Of a DNA stretch of 13,628 nt, positions 1-6,735 are shown piece by piece. The DNA comes from an uncultured Bacteroides sp. GTDB taxonomy: Bacteria; Bacteroidota; Bacteroidia; Bacteroidales; Bacteroidaceae. The position numbers and the translations under genes were made by a program. Every line of letters begins with the position of its first letter. The first letter of the stretch is position 1. The notes under the pieces are model-generated. The model was given only the letters and a program-made list of their open reading frames with translations, was not told the origin of the DNA and searched no databases. Where the stretch lies: positions 1-13,628 of the forward strand of contig USSR01000112.1 in NCBI GenBank assembly GCA_900557355.1. Direction: 5' to 3'.

Positions 1-1
1 C

Positions 2-64
2 TTGTGGATAACTCCGCAGTCGCTAAGTAGGATTCGGGCGAAGATAGCATCTTCTTCTCTTTAA
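2..64 (+). CDS. C-terminal end of a Crp/Fnr-family transcriptional regulator (partial)
   Basis: Frame 2 from the left edge is open for 20 codons and stops at TAA (62-64). Its residues include ITPQSLSRIRAKIA, which closely resembles the recognition helix that ends the winged helix-turn-helix of Crp/Fnr regulators (typical form: LGITPxSLSRIRKxI). In that family the short stretch after this helix ends the protein, so a stop a few residues later fits. The start and the cyclic-nucleotide-binding domain lie outside the window. It converges on the PUL operon and is separated from it by a hairpin. Nothing here shows that it regulates the PUL. The call rests on a short match, so the family is likely but unproven, and the other two plus frames close within 30 bases. 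Confidence 0.62.
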   Translation: MWITPQSLSRIRAKIASSSL

Positions 65-81
65 TAGACGCCTCTAAAAGA

Positions 82-120
82 AGTGGTTCTGTCAACATGA
101 TTAGTTATAACAGAACCACT
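82..120 (-). terminator. Hairpin terminator at the end of the PUL operon
   Basis: A perfect 11-bp inverted repeat pairs AGTGGTTCTGT (82-92) with ACAGAACCACT (110-120) around a 17-base loop. Read on the minus strand, the stem is followed directly by TCTTTTAG, a modest T-rich tract. It lies 54 bases past the GH92 stop codon, as expected for an intrinsic terminator of the minus-strand operon. No T-tract follows on the plus strand, so a role for the convergent Crp/Fnr-like gene is less certain. Confidence 0.6.
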
Positions 121-173
121 ACTCGGCATTATTCCAATCACTTAATAGAGAAATAACAACTGTTTTATTTCAA

Positions 174-1439
174 TTATAAATCTGAGTCCGGAGCCAAATA
201 TTTAAGTTTTCCCCACGATTTATTGGGTTCATTGCCTAACCATAGCTCAAGCTTTCCTCCTTTCGTAAAGTCTGCATGATTAAATTGTGCATAATTCCAT
301 TCCATACCGTTCAATTGCGCACGTTGGATATAACAATTTTCAGCAGAATTATTGTGGGTAGTTATAGTAAATGTACTTCCTTCATAATAATCCCCATTCA
401 GTTTGATTGTGATCTTATCAAAAATAGGTGAAGTAATATCGTAGTATGGAGTATCAGATTCCGTACCTGTTACACTAAATAGTCCAAGTGCCATCAATGC
501 ACTGACCCCTCCCATTTGACCTTCATCTTCATCATGACCACCGTACCCTTTATCTGGAGTAATTCCTCCATACGCACGTTCTTTTACCTGACGTACCCAA
601 TATTGTGTCAACCAAGGTTTTCCACCATAAGCAAAGATGTGTGCATTAGAACATCCGGGCTGATTAGCATAACTTACGTATCCTCCACTGTAAGCATAAA
701 CAAAATCTAAATCTCTTGCCTGCTCAAATGCGAAATTTAATTTCTCGCAAAACTTATCTGCTCCTCCCATCATCTTTACCAGCTTAGGCAGTTCATGAGA
801 CAAAGACCATGTGGCCTGCCAGGAATTCGCTTCCACCCAACCGTTTCCACTCAATGCATCCTGATGCAGCCATTCACCATTTCTCTTTTTCGGAAATACC
901 AAGCCCAGTTCCGCATTGAATAAAGGAGTCCATGCTCGTGAGCGTTTTTCAAACATACGTGCATCCGAGTGTTTTCCCAACCTTGCAGCCATCCGGCTTG
1001 CTCCCCAATCTTGAAATGCCCATTCCAGAGTTTTACTTGCATTGTCCGGACAATAACCATGACTGATATAAAACTTTAAATCATCAGCACTCTCATAGCT
1101 CATCATTCCGCCAGGCATATGATTACGTTTTATGACATCAAATGTATGCAAAGGATCGGCTTTTTTCATAATTCCTTTCATATATGTACTTACCAGCAAG
1201 CTGGTAGCCGGACAACCGCTCATAATAAATGAATATCCACCCGAACATGCCCCACGAGGCAACAGCTTACCATTATCAGCATACTGAACTAAACAAGCAG
1301 ATAAATCATCCATGACTTCGGGCCATGCCAGACCCCATAATACGTTTAAATTCCAGTGTGTCAACCAAAGCCCGTCAAAGCCATACATATTAAACTTAGG
1401 TTTTCCATCCGCCGTAAGTGGAAGACGACGTACCTTCAT
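174..1439 (-). CDS. GH92 alpha-mannosidase, C-terminal catalytic half (split gene)
   Basis: This 421-residue frame is the C-terminal part of a glycoside hydrolase family 92 exo-alpha-mannosidase, a calcium-dependent inverting enzyme. It starts at KVRRLP and covers most of the (alpha/alpha)6 barrel: MYGFDGLWLTHWNLNVLWGL (residues 18-37), LPRGACSGGYSFIMSGCPAT (60-79), the general-acid motif VEANSWQ (Glu203), NQP at 259-261 where relatives have NEP or HEP, and DEDEGQM (303-309) with the D-x-D of the general base. The C-terminal beta strands end normally (GGKLELWLGNEPNKSWG). There is no signal peptide and no clear ribosome site. The ATG overlaps the stop of the upstream half as ATGA. It can be made only by re-initiation or frameshifting. 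If made alone it lacks export signal and N-terminal domain, and is probably inactive. Confidence 0.85.
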   Translation of the reverse strand: MKVRRLPLTADGKPKFNMYGFDGLWLTHWNLNVLWGLAWPEVMDDLSACLVQYADNGKLLPRGACSGGYSFIMSGCPATSLLVSTYMKGIMKKADPLHTFDVIKRNHMPGGMMSYESADDLKFYISHGYCPDNASKTLEWAFQDWGASRMAARLGKHSDARMFEKRSRAWTPLFNAELGLVFPKKRNGEWLHQDALSGNGWVEANSWQATWSLSHELPKLVKMMGGADKFCEKLNFAFEQARDLDFVYAYSGGYVSYANQPGCSNAHIFAYGGKPWLTQYWVRQVKERAYGGITPDKGYGGHDEDEGQMGGVSALMALGLFSVTGTESDTPYYDITSPIFDKITIKLNGDYYEGSTFTITTHNNSAENCYIQRAQLNGMEWNYAQFNHADFTKGGKLELWLGNEPNKSWGKLKYLAPDSDL

Positions 1440-1445
1440 AGGTTC
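1430..1445 (-). other. Frame break inside the GH92 gene (ATGA overlap)
   Basis: On the minus strand the N-terminal frame reads AAC CTA TGA and stops, while the C-terminal frame opens with ATG one base before that stop, giving CTATGAAG. Homology is continuous across the point: HVLLGRHKINDVNGYYPDY upstream and MYGFDGLWLTHWNLNVLWGL downstream are neighbouring conserved GH92 segments. Losing a single base near here would explain the break, since one more base would restore one frame of about 911 codons. No X-XXY-YYZ slippery heptamer is present. It may be a real mutation, a sequencing error, or a translationally coupled pair. The sequence alone cannot decide. Confidence 0.8.
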
Positions 1446-2908
1446 AGACGTTTATTGACGTATTTATTTCCGGCATAATCCGGATAATAGCCATTCACAT
1501 CATTTATTTTATGTCGCCCTAGCAATACATGCCAAAGGTCAGTGTAGAATTTGATGCGTTGAGCATCCGTACCACCTTCAACAGCTATACGTCCTAAAGC
1601 CTCATTCCAGACAGAACGGGTTTCTTTACATACCTTGTCAAAATCCCAATGGTTCAGTTCCGCATCCATATTGGCTATTGCATTGTCTACGCTTGTATAT
1701 GAGAATGCCATTTTAAAAAGCAACTCTTCAGCATTCAATTGTCCAAAGTTCAAAACCATACCGGCAGCATTCCCCGCAATAGCCTCAACATCGGGCAAGA
1801 CACCTTTCTCATTCCATCCGTCAATGCTTTTTATGGGACGGTTACAATCTAGTACAAAGCTTATTTTTATGCTGTCAGGACCACCCCAAAAGCGTTCTGT
1901 CGTGAAAAATTCTCCTACAACACGTGTATTGCTGACACGCAGTAAGGTAGCTTTATCCATAGAGCAATTCCCTAAAACACTACCTACATCCACCAATAAT
2001 TTGGCATTTACATTTTCGGTATAATTCAAACGGTAGAATGTAGCCCGCTCTGTTGCCGTATACTCCACCCAAGTCTTATACCGGTCCAAATACAGACGAT
2101 GATAGCCTGGCTGAATTATTTCACTTTCATGTTTAAAAGGTGATTTCCATCCTGCCATACCTTCAGTAGGATTTATTTCCCCTACAACCGGCATAATGTT
2201 CGGACCGGAAATCATCCATTCATTTATTTGAGAGAATCCTAAGATATCCGGAAAATTATAATTATATCCGCCACCTCCCTGATTTTTATTGCGGGTGAAA
2301 GCATGAGCAGCCACCATACCAAAGGGACGTCCGCCCGGAGTACAGAAAAACCACCGTCCCCGGGTAGTTTCAATATAAGGGTCAACCCACTCTACATAGT
2401 CAGTTTGATTACCATGTGCGGCAAAAACTTCGATTTCAGACAACCCCAAATTCTTTCCATTCCCATCTGTTGCCTCAAAACGAATCCATTTCACCTTTTT
2501 CTTAGGGAAAGAGATACTTTTCGGGCTTCCATCATTGGGAATAGCTGTTACACTAAGCTGAGATCCATCACTGAAATGAAGAGTTCCACCGGCAAGGTGT
2601 TCAGCAAGAGATACCCGGTCATACAGCACCACTCGATCCACACACACTTCTTCATCCCATTCCAACTGTGCCCACGGGGTATACATGACTCCCCACGATG
2701 TAACACTTCCCTTGCAAGCCCACTCGCCCTTATCATCATACATTATTTTACCGTCAACCAGGTTGTCGGCAGCATAATTCTCATTCAACACATTAGATAC
2801 CGTGACATGCGCCCGTGGGGCTATATTATCTTGTGCTGCCTGAAGTACAAGAATATTGCTGCACCATATAGCAGCTACTAGCAATCCTTTTATTATGTTT
2901 TGATTCAT
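1436..2908 (-). CDS. GH92 alpha-mannosidase, N-terminal half with F5/8 type C domain (split gene)
   Basis: This 490-residue frame is the front of a GH92 exo-alpha-mannosidase. I chose the ATG at 2908 because it begins a good Sec signal peptide (cleavage after LQA, residue 24), follows an A-rich leader, and sits 10 bases past the permease stop. Earlier in-frame starts add a hydrophilic extension overlapping the permease. Residues 25-164 look like an F5/8 type C (CBM32-like) beta-sandwich (residues 92-98, DRVVLYD; 157-163, LSEIEVF). The GH92 N-terminal beta-sandwich follows (VDPYIETTRGR at about 175, then CTPGGRPFGMV), and the barrel begins at about 455 (FYTDLWHVLLGRHKINDVNG). It stops after KRLNL, with the catalytic residues in the other frame. 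It is the last enzyme of the operon and is predicted periplasmic. As a separate chain it should be inactive. Confidence 0.85.
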   Translation of the reverse strand: MNQNIIKGLLVAAIWCSNILVLQAAQDNIAPRAHVTVSNVLNENYAADNLVDGKIMYDDKGEWACKGSVTSWGVMYTPWAQLEWDEEVCVDRVVLYDRVSLAEHLAGGTLHFSDGSQLSVTAIPNDGSPKSISFPKKKVKWIRFEATDGNGKNLGLSEIEVFAAHGNQTDYVEWVDPYIETTRGRWFFCTPGGRPFGMVAAHAFTRNKNQGGGGYNYNFPDILGFSQINEWMISGPNIMPVVGEINPTEGMAGWKSPFKHESEIIQPGYHRLYLDRYKTWVEYTATERATFYRLNYTENVNAKLLVDVGSVLGNCSMDKATLLRVSNTRVVGEFFTTERFWGGPDSIKISFVLDCNRPIKSIDGWNEKGVLPDVEAIAGNAAGMVLNFGQLNAEELLFKMAFSYTSVDNAIANMDAELNHWDFDKVCKETRSVWNEALGRIAVEGGTDAQRIKFYTDLWHVLLGRHKINDVNGYYPDYAGNKYVNKRLNL

Positions 2909-2918
2909 CATTATATTT

Positions 2919-4103
2919 TTATTTATTATATGTCTGCTCTCCACATTTCCGTTCTCCTACCGCAAAAGCACAATAGGTGAGATACAACACACAAAGTAAA
3001 ATGACAATAACTCCAGCCGTAATTCCGGCGTTATCTATTGCAAACCCAATAACAGGAGTTACCACTCCCCCTCCGGCTACAGCCGTCAGCATTAACCCGG
3101 AAATCTGATTCATTTTTGTGGGACACTCTTGAAATGCCATCGAGTAAATAATAGAAAATACAGACGAAGCAAAAAAGCCAATTCCGCCAATACATAATAG
3201 ACTAACAGCGGGATTCTGAACACTAATCAATAATACAAGCATCATGATACATGCCAGAATATTGACTTTGAAATAGCGGGCACCTGCAATGCGGGTCAGC
3301 AAGAAAGCACCGAGAAGAGCACCAACCGTTCTACTAAAGAAATATACTTGTGGAGCAAACTTCACTTGTTCCGCAGTCCAATCATACCGGATGCTCATTA
3401 ATTTTGAACTGACATAATTTGTAGCGACATCCACACCTACAATAAAGAATATTCCCAAAAAAAGAATGAGTATGGTTCTATTTTTCAGCAGGTTGAAAGA
3501 ATCAGAAACAGATACTTTACTCTCTTCCACCTGCTCTCTCCGAATGGGAGTAAACGTCAACCATAAAGCAAAGAATAATGTAATAGCGCCTAAAATGGGG
3601 AAACAATAATACCATTTATCATCACCAAAATGCAGGGTAGCAAATAATACAATTTCAGGACCTACCAACGAAGAGACAGCCTTGATAACCTGTCCGGCCG
3701 TCAGACTGCTAGTCAATAGCCGAGGGCTGGAAATAACATTATTCAATAACGGATTTAAAGAGATCTGTAATATGGCGTTCCCTATACCTAGCAAAACATA
3801 CGCAATAACACATGTTACACTACTGTAGACCAACAATGGCAAAAACATCCCAACAACTGTTACCGCCATACTGGCGAGTACTGTATTTTTCCGTCCGTAT
3901 TTACTCATTCTGTTACCAACAGGAATCCCTAAAAATAGAAACCAGATAAATACCATTGAAGGAACAAAACCTGTCATAGTTGGAGACCAATTAAAGCTCT
4001 TCTGCATATAGTCGGATGAAATACCGACTATATCACAGAATCCCATAACAAAAAAAGCGGCAAGCACGGGAATGGCTTTCAAATAAGAGTTATTCTTTAC
4101 CAT
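2919..4103 (-). CDS. MFS sugar permease (FucP/FGHS-like)
   Basis: This is a roughly 394-residue integral inner-membrane protein with about twelve hydrophobic segments. It belongs to the major facilitator superfamily and resembles the fucose/glucose/galactose proton symporters common in Bacteroides PULs. The N-terminal FFVMGFCDIVG and the motif A-like loop GNRMSKYGRKN (residues 63-73) after the second helix support this. In context it most likely imports the monosaccharide released by the neighbouring GH92 enzyme, presumably mannose, for the kinase and isomerase encoded upstream. Substrate is inferred from neighbours only. I prefer the ATG at 4103, with AAAG about 9 bases upstream. A GTG at 4112 would add three residues and overlap the preceding stop as GTGA. 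GH92 starts 10 bases after its stop codon. Confidence 0.85.
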   Translation of the reverse strand: MVKNNSYLKAIPVLAAFFVMGFCDIVGISSDYMQKSFNWSPTMTGFVPSMVFIWFLFLGIPVGNRMSKYGRKNTVLASMAVTVVGMFLPLLVYSSVTCVIAYVLLGIGNAILQISLNPLLNNVISSPRLLTSSLTAGQVIKAVSSLVGPEIVLFATLHFGDDKWYYCFPILGAITLFFALWLTFTPIRREQVEESKVSVSDSFNLLKNRTILILFLGIFFIVGVDVATNYVSSKLMSIRYDWTAEQVKFAPQVYFFSRTVGALLGAFLLTRIAGARYFKVNILACIMMLVLLISVQNPAVSLLCIGGIGFFASSVFSIIYSMAFQECPTKMNQISGLMLTAVAGGGVVTPVIGFAIDNAGITAGVIVILLCVLYLTYCAFAVGERKCGEQTYNK

Positions 4104-4108
4104 AACTA

Positions 4109-5212
4109 TCACTTTAATATATGATCTACGGGTACCCAGAAGAAACGAGGCTGGTACAATGATGCCTTCTCAAATACCTTCTTCAAATCATAGGTATTAA
4201 CGTTATAACACATCAATATTTTATCATTTTTCATGTATTGAGGATGTACCATTGTATTATAAGTCATCATACTGTCTTTTTCAAAATTAGGTTCATCGAC
4301 CGTATAGAGCAATTTCTCATGACTAAATGCACCTTCAGGGCTGTCGGCAATATAGGAATAAATTTCTTTGGCATTTCCCGAACGATTTTGGGAAACCAAC
4401 ACAATTTTTTCATTTAGACTAAATACATTGAATTGCTCAGAGATATTTTTCTGAAGTCCTTCAAGTTTCGCTGTTTTAGTAGCATCCGCCTGCCAGCTAG
4501 CCCCATCCCAATACACAAAGTTCGCCAGCTTATTATCAACCAATTCAGCCTTCGCCACATGAACAACTGCCTTTGCTCCTGTCGAGTCCGACTTTGTTCC
4601 GTAAATGTAGATTGCATTTTGATAAGGCATCACTGCATGTCCATAGTGTACACCATTCTGATTGGCAGCAGGGATATTCATCTTATCAATGATCTTCATG
4701 GTTTTCACATCCAGACGAAAATAGTCACAACACATATATTCAAAACCAAAAGATCCCTCACCCACTTTCCTGAACTTGGACATGAACAAATGAAGAATAC
4801 CATCTTTCACAAATCCATCTCCAGGCCAATACCAACGGGGTGAATCCCCATCCTGCTCTGCCAGTATATATGCAGAAGGATTCTTCAAATCACCACTATA
4901 CAAGGTCTCCAGTTCTCCTTTCTCATTGATAATCGTAAAAGTGTTACCCATCACAAATTTAGAGTCTTTACTCCTTTTATCATCGACAACATCTCCAAAA
5001 AACGAGTCACCCCACATAAAAAGATTCCGTCCATCCTTCAAGTCTATTGATATAGCACCGTCACCTCCTGTCACTCCACTGCCAAGTCCAGGCATCAACC
5101 GTGTACACCACATTGAATCCAGTTCGACTTCCATCTGTGTTACAGATGACTTATTGTTGTTTTGGCAAGATACAAATAATGTACAGGCCAACAAATAGAT
5201 AAACTTATTCAT
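4109..5212 (-). CDS. DUF4185/DUF5005-like beta-propeller lipoprotein
   Basis: This 367-residue lipoprotein begins at ATG 5212, behind the purine-rich leader AAAAAGATAGA. The lipobox LFVSC places the modified cysteine at residue 16. A longer in-frame start at 5248 would overlap SusD and spoil the signal peptide. The mature part carries GVTGGDGAISIDL (46-58) and MWGDSFFGD (66-74), a pattern typical of DUF4185/DUF5005 five-bladed propellers, then WYWPGDG (127-133) and GHAVMPYQNAIYIYGTK. Some DUF4185 members are endo-D-arabinanases (GH183), while most others are unassigned. Its place between SusD and the mannose permease suggests a surface or periplasmic protein that binds or cuts the mannoside. 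The conserved acidic residues leave a hydrolase possible. Exact family and activity are uncertain. Confidence 0.65.
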   Translation of the reverse strand: MNKFIYLLACTLFVSCQNNNKSSVTQMEVELDSMWCTRLMPGLGSGVTGGDGAISIDLKDGRNLFMWGDSFFGDVVDDKRSKDSKFVMGNTFTIINEKGELETLYSGDLKNPSAYILAEQDGDSPRWYWPGDGFVKDGILHLFMSKFRKVGEGSFGFEYMCCDYFRLDVKTMKIIDKMNIPAANQNGVHYGHAVMPYQNAIYIYGTKSDSTGAKAVVHVAKAELVDNKLANFVYWDGASWQADATKTAKLEGLQKNISEQFNVFSLNEKIVLVSQNRSGNAKEIYSYIADSPEGAFSHEKLLYTVDEPNFEKDSMMTYNTMVHPQYMKNDKILMCYNVNTYDLKKVFEKASLYQPRFFWVPVDHILK

Positions 5213-5228
5213 AATTCTATCTTTTTGG

Positions 5229-6722
5229 TTATTGTCCATAGCCTTCATTCTGCGTAATCATGTTTTGTGACAGGTCTATTTCTCTTTGAGGAATAGGAAA
5301 TTTCACATGGTATTCTTTAGGAGTAGATTCCGGTTTGGCAGCCTTTATGATAGACACAAATTCTTGCGGTGTACACATCCTGGTCAAATCAAACCAACGA
5401 TGTCCTTCCATCACAAATTCATGACGATACTCATTCAATACGGTCTTCTTAAATCCCTTATAGTCAGTAGGTACAGCCGTGGTCAGTCCGGCACGGTTCC
5501 TTACAGCATTAATTGCGATTACCGCCTCCTCATTAGCTCCTTGATTTATTTCATTCAAAGCTTCGGCTATAATCAAATACATCTCTGCTGTACGAATTGC
5601 CGGAAATATAGCCTCTGTATTATTCCCTTTAGGTTCGGCTTGACTATCCCAATACTTAAAAACATAGGGCTTATCGAAATCCTTAATGCTACCATCACTA
5701 TAAGTAAAACTTCTCTTCAAAGTAACATCCAGGCGCTGGTCATTCTGCCGGTCAAAGCTATTCCATAAATCTTCGGTAGCATTTTCCCATCCTTGGGCAT
5801 TGCTTACTCCGTCAAGGGCAGGCAATAAACGTACCAAAAACTGTGCACCTTTCCAACCTTCACTCAACGTTGCGCTAAAGTTTACTCCCCAGATTATTTC
5901 CGTATTAAAACGATTGGCCACTTTAAATAAATCACCGTAGTTTTCAAGCATAGGGAAATTCGGGATGACAGATTTAGCCTTGTCTACAGCAAGCTGGTAA
6001 TGCTCCTGACTATGATGTTCTGCTGCATAAGTTAGATAAACCCTGGCTAACAAAGCTGATGCAGATGCAGGATAAGGTCTTCCTCCGCCAAAGCGTTCAG
6101 TGTACTTCAAATCGGTTTCAGCAGTCTTAAGATCCGAAAAGATCAATTCATAAATTGTCTCTTTGGAGGTCCGGCTAGTTGCATCTTCCTCTGCACTTTC
6201 AACATTATGTTCGCGTAAAGGAACATCACCAAACATCCGGATCAAATCAAAATACATCATTGCTCTAAAGAATTTTGCTTCGGCCACCAACTGATTTCTT
6301 AAAGTCACATCCATATCAATAGATGGAACTTTATCAATCACGACATTACAACATTTTATCGTTTGATAAAAATCTCTCCACAGCAATTCTACAGGCTGAT
6401 TATATTGGTCTATTTGCATATTTTCCACCGATTGGTAGTCAATGCTGGTCTGATTAGTTTCCGAATTATCAGCAAACATATCCTGAAGAACCCAATAATC
6501 ATTGTAGAAAGTACCACCATAGTTTTTATCCCATAACCCATTCGGAGCATATCCGATAATCAAATAATCATAAATAGCATTGGTGGCGGATATAGCATGC
6601 TGAGCTGTTTTATAATATCCTTCACTTGTAATATTCCCTTTAGGCACTTCGTCGAGGAAATCCGAACAAGCAGTGAACATGAATGCTCCACTCAATAAAA
6701 TGCTTAATATGTATTTTTTCAT
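5229..6722 (-). CDS. susD: SusD/RagB-family outer-membrane glycan-binding lipoprotein
   Basis: This 497-residue protein has the length and layout of SusD homologues. A lipoprotein signal ends in FTAC (Cys19), followed by SDFLDEVPKGN and the helical segment YYKTAQHAISATNAIYDYL. The C-terminal region has the usual AINAVRNRAGL and the RHEFVMEGHRWFDLTRM motif, which is highly conserved among SusD proteins. SusD sits as a lid on its SusC partner and binds oligosaccharide at the cell surface. The gene follows susC after 13 bases, with a leader rich in A (AAAAAAGAATAGATT) before its ATG. The ligand cannot be read from the sequence, but the flanking GH92, kinase and isomerase genes point to an alpha-mannoside. 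The symbol denotes the family, not the original starch-system gene. Confidence 0.95.
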   Translation of the reverse strand: MKKYILSILLSGAFMFTACSDFLDEVPKGNITSEGYYKTAQHAISATNAIYDYLIIGYAPNGLWDKNYGGTFYNDYWVLQDMFADNSETNQTSIDYQSVENMQIDQYNQPVELLWRDFYQTIKCCNVVIDKVPSIDMDVTLRNQLVAEAKFFRAMMYFDLIRMFGDVPLREHNVESAEEDATSRTSKETIYELIFSDLKTAETDLKYTERFGGGRPYPASASALLARVYLTYAAEHHSQEHYQLAVDKAKSVIPNFPMLENYGDLFKVANRFNTEIIWGVNFSATLSEGWKGAQFLVRLLPALDGVSNAQGWENATEDLWNSFDRQNDQRLDVTLKRSFTYSDGSIKDFDKPYVFKYWDSQAEPKGNNTEAIFPAIRTAEMYLIIAEALNEINQGANEEAVIAINAVRNRAGLTTAVPTDYKGFKKTVLNEYRHEFVMEGHRWFDLTRMCTPQEFVSIIKAAKPESTPKEYHVKFPIPQREIDLSQNMITQNEGYGQ

Positions 6723-6735
6723 AATCTATTCTTTT

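Noticed and set aside
40..54. Small hairpin GAAGAT-AGC-ATCTTC as a terminator of the plus-strand gene
   Set aside because: The stem is only 6 bp, lies before the stop codon within the coding end, and is followed by a weak, interrupted T-tract.
1430..1445. Programmed -1 ribosomal frameshift in GH92
   Set aside because: The sequence near the overlap (AAACGTCTGAACCTATGA) has no X-XXY-YYZ slippery heptamer. I have no sign of conservation, so a one-base deletion or error is simpler.
2303..2881. 192-codon plus-strand open frame
   Set aside because: It is antisense to the F5/8C and GH92 N-terminal coding region and has no family-like motif or plausible start context.
2909..2944. Longer start for the GH92 N half (MESRH...)
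   Set aside because: It would put a hydrophilic extension before a good signal peptide and overlap the permease gene. The ATG at 2908 fits better.
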